Below, piece by piece: positions 56,825 through 64,000 of a stretch of 64,000 nt of DNA (its first letter is position 1; each line of letters begins with the position of its first letter). The position numbers and the translations under genes were made by a program. The notes below the pieces were generated by a model. That model was not told the origin of the DNA and made no database searches. It worked only from the letters and a program-made list of their open reading frames with translations. Source of the DNA: an uncultured Bacilli bacterium (lineage in GTDB: Bacteria; Bacillota_I; Bacilli_A; RF39; UBA660); the NCBI GenBank assembly GCA_934089275.1, contig CAKOJJ010000004.1, positions 13,422-77,421 on the forward strand, written 5' to 3'.

Positions 56825-57904
56825 ATGAAAAAGAATATTTTAATAATAATTATTAGTTTAGTAATCTTAGTTGGAGTTAGCTGTTTAATATTTATTTCAA
56901 AGAATAATCATGAGACTACAGAAACTACTGGAGTTTTAGTCGTACCAACATTTGTTGATAAGATAGATAAAGATGCTGCCTGGTGTGCAACTTTTAATTT
57001 AATATGGAATGATTTAAAAAATGACATTGTGAAACAAGACATTAAATTTGACCAAGATAGTGCTTACGTTAATAATTTAAATAAAGAACTTTTTAAAGAG
57101 AGCGATATTTCAAATGACTACTATTATAAAGTACATGGAAAGAAAGCTTTAGAATTAAAAAGTGAAATAGAAAAGAATATTAAAGAAAAATTTAATCAAA
57201 CAAGTGATATATTGGATAAATTTGATTGGAGTGAAAATTCCTTAGACAATAATAGCAGTAATCTTGAAAGATATATTTTCTACACTATGCTATATCGTGA
57301 ATTTAAATATAAAACGAGGTTTGTAAAGTTAGATGAAGACAAATTTAATAATGTGGAAAATGTTAAATATTTTGGTGTAAAAGATAATAAAGAATCTTAT
57401 AAGAATCAAATAAATATTATTTATTACAATAATGAAAATGATTTTGCAATCAAACTAACTACAACAAGTAATGATGAAATTATCATAAATAAAAATCCAA
57501 AAGGAGATACTTTTGAAGGAATTTATAACAATATAATAACTACAGGTTCAAAATATAATGGAAATAAAGAATTTACTAAATTAGATAATTTTAAAATGCC
57601 ATATATTAATTTAAATGTATTAAAAGAATATAATGAGTTAGAAAATAAAGAATTTTATGATAAAGATAATAATACCTTAATCATAGATAAAGCCTTACAA
57701 GCTATAAAATTTGAACTAGATGAAACTGGTGGAAAAATTAAAAGTGAAGCAGGAATGGATGTTGTTAAATTTTCTGCATCCAATCCTAAAGAAGAATCAA
57801 GAAACTTTAGTGTTAATAAAACTTTCGCAATATTTTTAAAAGAGGATTCTAAAGATAAACCATATTTTGCATCTAAAATAGATGACATTAGCAAATATCA
57901 ATAA
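56825..57904 (+). CDS. Membrane-anchored protein with serpin-like C-terminus
   Basis: 359 aa, one N-terminal membrane helix (about 5-25) with a Cys at its end. The extracellular part holds AAWCATFNLIWNDLKNDI, and its last 65 residues read LDETGGKIKSEAGMD, then FSVNKTFAIFLKEDSKDKPYFASKIDD. That is the arrangement of a serpin reactive loop (E.G..A.A) and final strands (F..(D/N)..F.F.I....... F.G.). It starts four bases after the GNAT gene. Confidence 0.6.
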   Translation: MKKNILIIIISLVILVGVSCLIFISKNNHETTETTGVLVVPTFVDKIDKDAAWCATFNLIWNDLKNDIVKQDIKFDQDSAYVNNLNKELFKESDISNDYYYKVHGKKALELKSEIEKNIKEKFNQTSDILDKFDWSENSLDNNSSNLERYIFYTMLYREFKYKTRFVKLDEDKFNNVENVKYFGVKDNKESYKNQINIIYYNNENDFAIKLTTTSNDEIIINKNPKGDTFEGIYNNIITTGSKYNGNKEFTKLDNFKMPYINLNVLKEYNELENKEFYDKDNNTLIIDKALQAIKFELDETGGKIKSEAGMDVVKFSASNPKEESRNFSVNKTFAIFLKEDSKDKPYFASKIDDISKYQ

Positions 57905-57977
57905 TACATATAATTTATAAATAATTGTAAGTAGTCTTTACATTTTTGGATGAATATGATAATTTAATATTAACGAC

Positions 57978-58023
57978 GAGAGCAATGCAAAAAGCATTTA
58001 TGTTTTGCATGCTCTCTTTTTTG
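57978..58023 (+). terminator. Terminator after the serpin-like gene
   Basis: GAGAGC-ATGCAAAA and TTTTGCAT-GCTCTC form a 14-bp stem with one bulged A, followed by a T run. Confidence 0.85.
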
Positions 58024-58035
58024 TGAGGTAAAAGT

Positions 58036-58827
58036 ATGAGTATGTTGATTATATTATTTTTATTTATAACTTTTTCTATTTTTATTATAAAGTATGTAAA
58101 AAGATGTGAATATATTGAAAGGTTAATAGCAATAGCGCTTGTTTTTTCTACGCTTGTTCCTCTAGCAATATATTATTCAGATTGGTTTAATTTACCTAGC
58201 AGATTAGGTTTTTTAGACAATATTGATTCAAATCGATGGTTTAATTTAGCTTCAGACTATATCATAACAATAATTGGAACTATTTTGAGTAGTTCTGTTG
58301 TAATTTTAACGACAATGCACCAGTTTCAAAAACAAACTGAAGAAAATAATAACAATAACAGAATAACAAACATGCCTTTATTCAGATATGAGATAATGAA
58401 TAAATATGAAAGCAATAAAGTAAATAGTGTTGACATTACTAATGAATCAAGTGATGAAATAAAGTTTTATTATTTAAACATAAATATAAATAACGTTGGC
58501 TTAAATCATGCTAGAAATATAAAATATATTATATATTTAGATGATAAAGAAAAGACTCAAAATAATCTAATTAATCCACAATCAATTTTAAAAAACAATG
58601 ATGATTGGAATTTAAATATAGTGTTAAATCTCCCGTTTTATAGAAAAAATAGTACAAACGAGCATAAGGTAAAAATTATTTTTTATTATGAAGATTTACT
58701 TAGTAATAAATATAGTCAAGAGTTAACTTTGAATGTGGAAACTACCTTAAGATTTGCATCATTATTTTCTGGATATTTGTTGGATATAACAAGTATAGTA
58801 ATAAAAGAAGAAAAGTATTTAAAATAA
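58036..58827 (+). CDS. Unknown membrane protein
   Basis: 263 aa with three membrane helices (about 4-22, 30-48, 72-93) and a soluble C-terminal domain of beta strands. The charged QKQTEENNNNN linker after the third helix suggests the soluble part is cytoplasmic. Not recognised. GAGG precedes the ATG. It may be co-transcribed with the next gene. Confidence 0.7.
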   Translation: MSMLIILFLFITFSIFIIKYVKRCEYIERLIAIALVFSTLVPLAIYYSDWFNLPSRLGFLDNIDSNRWFNLASDYIITIIGTILSSSVVILTTMHQFQKQTEENNNNNRITNMPLFRYEIMNKYESNKVNSVDITNESSDEIKFYYLNININNVGLNHARNIKYIIYLDDKEKTQNNLINPQSILKNNDDWNLNIVLNLPFYRKNSTNEHKVKIIFYYEDLLSNKYSQELTLNVETTLRFASLFSGYLLDITSIVIKEEKYLK

Positions 58828-58859
58828 GTATAAGTAGTAATTAAAGAAGGATGAAAGAA

Positions 58860-60527
58860 ATGAAAATAATAGATAAATCAAAATATGTTGTTTTGGATGT
58901 TGAAACAAATGGACTATCGTCAATAAATTGTGATTTATTATCAATCTCAATTTATAGCCCAGATAATCAAAAAATGTATAATAGATTTTTACCACTGGAA
59001 TTAAATGATTGTGTTTTAACAACCGCAATTAATGGAATAACAGAAGAAATGCTATTAAATAAATCTGCTATGAGTCAAGAAGAATTTAATATACTTATTA
59101 AGGATTTTGACTTAGAGAATCGTATAATTCTTCATTATGGTTCTATAGACGAAAAATTTGTAAAAAATTATTTAAAAAGGAAAAAAATAAAAGGTTTTGA
59201 AAATTTAAAATTTTATAATATTAAACACAATATTATCTCTTCTAAGTTTTCAGAAGGTAATATTACAAAAGATAATCTTTGTGAACTTTATAGTATAGAA
59301 AATGTAACAAAAGTTCATTCAGGAATTAATGATTGTATTTTGGAATGGAAACTTTTTGAAAAAATGAATGATAATAAGCTATTGGTAACAGGAAATAATG
59401 TTTATGAGTTTAATGAAGATTATATAATTCCAGCAAGCTTTTTGCAAAATTACCCGAATTTTAAGTATCAAATTAAAAATTATACTTGCATATATTATAA
59501 TCTTGAGGAACTTGAGTCATTTATAGTTGATTCTAACCTTGTTAAAAAATTTAGTACAAATATAAGTGGTATAACAATAGAACATTTAATTAATAGCATG
59601 TTACCTGTTGATGATAAAAGTTATGAAAATTTTGAATTTCTTGTGAATAATAAAGCTAAGTTAAAAAAAATTGGAACTTTAAAATCCAATATAAAAACTA
59701 TTTATATTATGAAAAATGAAGATGGTACAATTTCCGCACAAAATAAAAAAGATGAAAAAGAAGTGGAACAAATAAATCGTGTTACAAACATTATTAAAGA
59801 GCAAATTGAGCCATTAATTGATTATATTAAAATAAATATTTTTAACAATAAAAAAATAATGTCTCAAGAATTAGTAATTAATTATGAAGATAATGTATTA
59901 GCAATCTGTGATTTATCAACGGATGACAAAATTTTAGAAATAAAAACTAGTAATGTGGATGTAGATAAAATTAGATATCAGTTATTTTATGAATCAAAGG
60001 GCAGAGAAATATTTTTATTGAAAACAAATTGGGGATTTTCATCAAAAAATAGACTAAAGTTTGTTATATATAAAGCTATACCTGTTTACAATAAAGTATA
60101 TACAACTAGAAAAAATAATAATAAACTAAGACGTCAATTAGAATCTAAAATTAGAAATAAAAACGTGGAAATTGTTGAATATACAAATCAGCATTCAAAT
60201 ATAAAACTAAGATGTAAACTATGTGGAAATGAGTGGATGTCATCTTATGACAAAATTTTAAAAAAACCATATTGTTTAAATTGCATTGAGGTAACGCGAC
60301 CATCAAATTATGAAGAGCGATTAATAGCAACTGCAGAAAAAGGTAAAAAAGGGCTGTTAAAGTATCAAAATGAATTAAAATATAAATCTAATGGAAATTT
60401 AATAGCTATTAATTATCATGGTGAAAAAGAAAAACTAACAGTTTTCTGTAATAAATGTGGAAACTATTGGAAAGCAAAGGCTAACAAATTATTAGAAGAT
60501 TCAAATTGTCCAAAATGTAAAATTTAG
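58860..60527 (+). CDS. DEDDh exonuclease fused to a PD-(D/E)XK-like domain and two zinc ribbons
   Basis: 555 aa from the ATG at 58860 (AGAAGG upstream). The N-terminal 170 residues are a DnaQ-like exonuclease: VVLDVETNG (Asp13, Glu15), HYGSID, and HSGINDCIL (His153, Asp158). Residues 330-400 carry DLSTDDKILEIKTS (Asp351, Glu360, Lys362), a PD-(D/E)XK-type metal site. The end has two zinc ribbons, CKLCGNEW...CLNC and CNKCGNYW...CPKC, of the kind seen on phage and homing nucleases. Probably a DNA-processing or defence nuclease; the exact role is unknown. Confidence 0.7.
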   Translation: MKIIDKSKYVVLDVETNGLSSINCDLLSISIYSPDNQKMYNRFLPLELNDCVLTTAINGITEEMLLNKSAMSQEEFNILIKDFDLENRIILHYGSIDEKFVKNYLKRKKIKGFENLKFYNIKHNIISSKFSEGNITKDNLCELYSIENVTKVHSGINDCILEWKLFEKMNDNKLLVTGNNVYEFNEDYIIPASFLQNYPNFKYQIKNYTCIYYNLEELESFIVDSNLVKKFSTNISGITIEHLINSMLPVDDKSYENFEFLVNNKAKLKKIGTLKSNIKTIYIMKNEDGTISAQNKKDEKEVEQINRVTNIIKEQIEPLIDYIKINIFNNKKIMSQELVINYEDNVLAICDLSTDDKILEIKTSNVDVDKIRYQLFYESKGREIFLLKTNWGFSSKNRLKFVIYKAIPVYNKVYTTRKNNNKLRRQLESKIRNKNVEIVEYTNQHSNIKLRCKLCGNEWMSSYDKILKKPYCLNCIEVTRPSNYEERLIATAEKGKKGLLKYQNELKYKSNGNLIAINYHGEKEKLTVFCNKCGNYWKAKANKLLEDSNCPKCKI

Positions 60528-60664
60528 TTATTCTAGTTAAATCAAAAATATAAAAACAAATATAACTATATATGAAGAACTAGAAGAATTATGATATAAT
60601 AAAAATGACATAGAGATACCATTAATAGTACCAATCTCTATTACGGTATAATAGAACTAATCCT

Positions 60665-60770
60665 ATTTGAGGTTTTAGTTCTATGTCATGTTAATGGTGT
60701 TAAACTTGCTATTGTAATGTTAATCATAAGTTTAACGTTTTAATTCTAAGTTATGTTAGATAATTTTAAA
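60665..60770 (+). CRISPR. Minimal type II-A-like CRISPR array: leader end, one repeat, one spacer, degenerate last repeat
   Basis: The leader ends ATTTGAG (60665-60671), the leader-anchoring sequence known from streptococcal type II-A arrays. The first repeat (60672-60705) starts GTTTTAGTTCTATG and ends AATGGTGTTAAAC, close to the II-A pattern GTTTTAG..CTATG...AATGG...AAAC. A 31-nt spacer (60706-60736) follows, then a decayed repeat at 60737-60770 starting GTTTTAATTCTAAG. Unit spacing is 65 nt, near the usual 66. There are no cas genes in the window. Confidence 0.6.
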
Positions 60771-60830
60771 TTGATAGAAAATGGATAACAAGTGATCTTA
60801 AAAGAGGGTATATTATTTAATGAATTTTAA

Positions 60831-61078
60831 AATGGAGAGAATACATTTCAGTGTAAAGTTAATATTGGTATTGATTTAAAGAAAAATAAAAATTTGTATG
60901 AAATTAATGATATAAAAAAACCAGCGGTATATCAGAAACAAGTCTGAATTGGCCTACTGGTCTTTCTGTAGATAAAGTACTACAATTAACTAACAATGTC
61001 AATAGTGAGACATCGTCTCATAAATATTCTATGCAAAAGGATTTGAACAATAAAGAAGAACTGGATAATACTAGTTGA
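60831..61078 (+). pseudogene. Decayed phage-like coding remnant
   Basis: One frame reads NTFQCKVNIGIDLKKNKNLY then DIKKPAVYQKQ to a stop. The next frame continues TSLNWPTGLSVDKVLQLTNN then SSHKYSMQKDLNNKEELDN. The two parts join by a frameshift near 60940. The composition and KYSMQ motif recall C-terminal tails of phage head-morphogenesis proteins carrying toxin-like domains. Confidence 0.35.
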
Positions 61079-61227
61079 ATATTCCAACGATACAAATCGA
61101 TAAAACATATAATGTTACAAACCTAAAATAACAAATATAAGCTCCTGCTTCTTCTTAAAATTTATTTCATATTGTGTGAGATTAAACAAAAAGTAAAGAA
61201 TAAAATAAATAAACTAAAAAAAATGAT

Positions 61228-61300
61228 ATTAGTACAATTAAAAAGAAGCAACCTTGTTGTAAACCAACGCTTTTGCTTCTTTTATGCCCAAAATATAGCA
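61228..61300 (-). ncRNA. Short RNA candidate that is mostly a terminator hairpin
   Basis: The minus strand has TTGACA, an 18-bp spacer and TATATT at about 61295-61325. It then runs directly into a hairpin AAGAAGCAA/TTGCTTCTT with an inner GTTG/CAAC stem and a T run. The product would be about 70 nt. It could also be just a terminator for plus-strand transcription, since A and T runs flank both sides. Confidence 0.4.
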
Positions 61301-62193
61301 TAGTAAACAACAGTTTGTCAAACCCTTATCAAAAATCTATAGAAGCATATTTGATAATTTAGTTAAAAAATAATATAAAGGAAGAGGTGGAAAAATGTTC
61401 CGTCCACACACCTTAATGGTCAAAAGAGATGCAGAATCGGGGACACCTGCCTTCCTTAAATTTAATAGTTTATTATATTTATTTAAAAATTAGAATGATT
61501 TTATATGGATGAAAATAGACGTTTTGATTTTATATAAAATTAAATGGTATTAAAATAACATTATTTATAAACCAAAATGATAAAATGTGAAGTATCGATT
61601 AAAAAGCATTAATCAAAGGGCTATTAACTAGTTCTTTTTTTGATCTTCTGGTAATTCCGGATCCCACTCGGTCATTGTCATATCTAATATAATTTTTTTA
61701 AAAGCACTTTTAATCCTTGTTATTATTATTTTATAAAACTTGTCATCTTTTTTCATTAAATATTCCATAACCTTTCTATTAATTATTATATATATTTTTG
61801 TAAAAATTCTCAACTTTTTTATTAATTAAATTATATGTCTATTCAGCATTAAATAATGTTAAGATATATTAGAAATTCAATTGATTAAAAAATATGATTT
61901 TTATGTCTCTCAAAATTATCTAAATTTTTTTAGTCTGTTCCATATATCAAAGTTAGAATTTTCATCCTAATTTTTCTATAGAATTTATACATTTTCTTTA
62001 TCAAATGACTTACATCTCCCTTTAAATTATTATATATTTTTTTTCAAAGGTTATCAATTTGTTTCTATTATAAGATCATTTACCTTTTTAGTTCAAAAAA
62101 TTAGTAATATTCAATAAAAATATGACATATTTCATCTTGCACCATTTCTATCTTTGCTATATAATGAATACACGATAATGAAAGAGTGATATA

Positions 62194-62742
62194 ATGTTTG
62201 AACTAGTTGAAGTAACACCTGATAATATTAGAAGTATTGAATTATTAATTGAATATCGAGGAGAAAATTTTAGAGATAAATATCTTTACAAATGTGCTCG
62301 TAATCATTACAATGATCCACAAGCCGATAATTTAGATAACTTATCTGATATAGAAGCTATGTTATACATTGAAAATAAAGAACATAATGGACAATACACA
62401 CCAGTTGAATATTTATTATTACACGATGATGTTCCAGTAACATCTTGTAAAATAAGATTTATAAATCCATTAACTGGAGATATAGAAATTGAAACTCTTG
62501 AAAGTGAAAGACATAAAGGTTATGCTCTTGAGTGCCTAAAAAGGGTAGAAGAGGAATTGTTCAAAAAAACTGATCTTGTCTTTACAACAATAAAGGATTT
62601 AACAACTACAGGAGCTTCTACCAGAATGGCTATATCCTTAGGATATAAACTCGCAAACACAGGTTACTATATCAAAATGAATCCATACATTTCTTTAGAA
62701 GAAGCAAAACGTAGAGCCGAACCTCATAGAAAAGCAATATAA
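62194..62742 (+). CDS. GNAT-like acetyltransferase
   Basis: 182 aa. The acetyl-CoA loop region reads ETLESERHKGYALECLKRV and the C-terminal block is GASTRMAISLGYKLANTGYY, consistent with GNAT fold. The N-terminus MFELVEVTPDNIRSIELL is typical for the family too. Substrate unknown. Confidence 0.75.
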   Translation: MFELVEVTPDNIRSIELLIEYRGENFRDKYLYKCARNHYNDPQADNLDNLSDIEAMLYIENKEHNGQYTPVEYLLLHDDVPVTSCKIRFINPLTGDIEIETLESERHKGYALECLKRVEEELFKKTDLVFTTIKDLTTTGASTRMAISLGYKLANTGYYIKMNPYISLEEAKRRAEPHRKAI

Positions 62743-62821
62743 ATTAAGAAAAATGTAAACTTTTTTGTTTATTATTAAAGAAAATATAGTATAATGTTTA
62801 TAGAAAAGGAGTTTATATAAT

Positions 62822-63277
62822 ATGGCAAATAATGATGGAAAATCTTTTATGGATGTAAAAGATGAAACAAAAAACTTTGATCAAAAGGATATCGAATCTG
62901 GAAAAGGAATGGCAGTTCTTTCTTATATAGGAATTTTATCATTAATTCCTTATCTAACAGAAAAGAAAAATGCATATGTTAGATTCCATGCGGTTCAAGG
63001 ATTAAACCTATTTATTATTGAAATAATTTATTCAGTTCTATATGGAATCCTTTCATCAGTTATCAAAGTAAATGGTAGTTGTGGAGCAGGATACTATGGT
63101 AGTCTTGCAAGTGCACTTGGTGTAACTTGTAAAGTAACTCCATGGTGGGTAACAGTTCCATTATCTATAATTGGTTTAGGATTTACTGTACTTGCTATTA
63201 TTGGAATTGTTAATGCTTGCCAAGACAAAGCAAAGGAATTACCAATAGTAAACCAAATTAAAATTATTAAAAAGTAA
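62822..63277 (+). CDS. DUF4870-like membrane protein
   Basis: 151 aa with three or four hydrophobic segments. MAVLSYIGILSLIPYL and NAYVRFHAVQGLNLFI are the hallmark blocks of the DUF4870/Tic20-like family (SYI..L..IP......FVRFH..Q...L). AAAAGGAG precedes the ATG. Role unknown. Confidence 0.85.
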   Translation: MANNDGKSFMDVKDETKNFDQKDIESGKGMAVLSYIGILSLIPYLTEKKNAYVRFHAVQGLNLFIIEIIYSVLYGILSSVIKVNGSCGAGYYGSLASALGVTCKVTPWWVTVPLSIIGLGFTVLAIIGIVNACQDKAKELPIVNQIKIIKK

Positions 63278-63368
63278 TTAAACTTTTTAGACAACTGTAA
63301 AAGTTGTTTTTTTTATTAATTTTTAGCAAATGTTTTATGTTATAATTATTTAAGAAAAGGAGATAGTT

Positions 63369-63908
63369 ATGGAATTAAAAGGAAGTAAAACAGAACAAAA
63401 TTTAATGGCTGCTTTTGCTGGAGAAAGCCAAGCAAGGAATAAATATACTTATTTTGCTAGCAAAGCAAAAAAAGATGGTTATGAACAAATAGCAGCTATC
63501 TTTGAAGAAACTGCTAATAACGAAAAAGAACATGCAAAATTATGGTTTAAAGAATTAAATGGAGGTAATATCCCTTCAACACTTGAAAACTTATATGCAG
63601 CAGCAGAAGGTGAAAATTACGAGTGGACTGATATGTATGATGAGTTTGCTAAAACTGCAAGAGCAGAAGGCTTTGATAGAATTGCCGAGTTATTTGAAGG
63701 TGTAGCAGCAATTGAAAAAGAACACGAGGCTAGATATAGAAAGCTTATTGAAAATATCGAAGGTGGTCTTGTATTTTCAAAAGATGGAGATCGTATTTGG
63801 AAATGTAGAAATTGTGGACATATTTGCATTGGTGCATCTGCTCCAGAAGTTTGTCCAGTATGTAATCATCCACAAAGCTTCTTTGAAATTAAAGCTGAAA
63901 ATTATTAG
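63369..63908 (+). CDS. rbr: Rubrerythrin
   Basis: Non-heme diiron peroxidase of anaerobes. 179 aa. The ferritin-like domain has [16 protein letters not shown] and [15 protein letters not shown], then [12 protein letters not shown]; the C-terminal rubredoxin-like domain has CRNCGH and CPVCNHP. AAAAGGAG precedes the ATG. It points to an anaerobic host with exposure to peroxide. Confidence 0.96.
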   Translation: MELKGSKTEQNLMAAFAGESQARNKYTYFASKAKKDGYEQIAAIFEETANNEKEHAKLWFKELNGGNIPSTLENLYAAAEGENYEWTDMYDEFAKTARAEGFDRIAELFEGVAAIEKEHEARYRKLIENIEGGLVFSKDGDRIWKCRNCGHICIGASAPEVCPVCNHPQSFFEIKAENY

Positions 63909-64000
63909 AATGGTTTACCATTCTTCAGACTGTTGACAAATAGGTAAACATTTTACTTATTTGTCTTTTATTTTGTAAAAATAATAAAAAAAAGCTCTAA

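Larger units (their letters stand above)
60528..62193. other. Long accessory gap with relics
   Basis: There are 1.7 kb without an intact gene that I trust. It holds a CRISPR-like unit (60665-60770), decayed phage-like coding DNA (60831-61078), a short RNA candidate (61228-61300), and a GC-richer patch at 61385-61455 (GAATCGGGGACACCTGCC) that looks foreign. The remainder is AT-rich and featureless to me. A 61-codon minus-strand frame at 61628-61813 has no clear ribosome site. Confidence 0.6.

Noticed and set aside
60605..60663. tracrRNA overlapping the CRISPR leader
   Set aside because: Two short stretches complement the repeat but in the wrong arrangement, and the usual tracr tail hairpins are not seen. 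Kept only as a remark.
61385..61455. REP/RAYT-type transposon remnant
   Set aside because: The patch GAATCGGGGACACCTGCC looks foreign but I see no transposase, no inverted ends and no second copy.
61628..61813. Minus-strand 61-codon frame
   Set aside because: No recognisable domain, poor ribosome site and surrounding relic DNA. It may be a small phage gene (ends DPELPEDQKKN), but I cannot support it.

Overview
The window is a low-GC chromosome segment around a replication origin. It suggests an anaerobic member of the Bacilli/Firmicutes. The DNA is very AT-rich, UGA acts as a stop, Shine-Dalgarno sites are strong, and the gene order is the classic Bacillus-type origin order. Cell-wall genes (murA, a class A PBP) and sporulation genes (bofA, spoIIR, spoIID, spoIIQ-like) argue against a true Mollicute, and rubrerythrin suggests anaerobic life. 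I cannot assign a genus.

Left arm, 1-18.8 kb, minus strand: mfd (partial), pth, a TrmN6-like methylase, ricT, holB, bofA, recR, ybaB, dnaX, tadA and the SRP RNA. A 1-kb gene-free tract follows with eight parS sites, then gyrA, gyrB, recF, a ComK homologue, dnaN and dnaA. The dnaA-rpmH gap (18.8-19.1 kb) carries DnaA-box-like repeats and is the likely oriC. From there the right arm reads plus: rpmH, rnpA, yidC, jag, mnmE, mnmG, rsmG and an orphan Noc/ParB gene; then a minus-strand PBP; then a DUF1934-like gene, rpoE, prfA, prmC, spoIIR, murA, rpmE, an ATP-grasp gene, rpiB, a DUF1146-like gene, spoIID, a spoIIQ-like gene, a possible actin-like remnant and recG.

From about 39.8 to 54.7 kb is an accessory island built on prophage debris: a tyrosine integrase, a fragment of a RecA-like replication ATPase and a fragment of a replisome organiser. 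Its cargo is DNA defence. It has a Dam-like adenine methylase, a translation-coupled operon of a GHKL ATPase, an unknown protein and a DUF6339-like protein, a Sau3AI-type GATC restriction pair (C5 methylase and endonuclease, divergent), a SAM riboswitch ahead of two small genes, and an RloC/PrrC-like ATPase with a zinc hook. Two related small genes bracket the cargo. A SAM-sensing RNA inside a cluster of SAM-consuming methylases is the most unusual arrangement here.

From 54.9 kb onward are mixed accessory and housekeeping genes: DUF1653, a nucleotide-binding-like protein, an RsgI-like membrane protein, two GNAT proteins, a membrane protein with a serpin-like C-terminus, a DEDDh exonuclease fused to a PD-(D/E)XK-like domain and zinc ribbons, a DUF4870-like protein and rubrerythrin. 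The 1.7-kb gap at 60.5-62.2 kb holds what looks like a one-spacer type II-A CRISPR remnant without cas genes, decayed phage-like coding DNA and a short sRNA candidate.

All family names come from reading motifs by eye. No database search was run.
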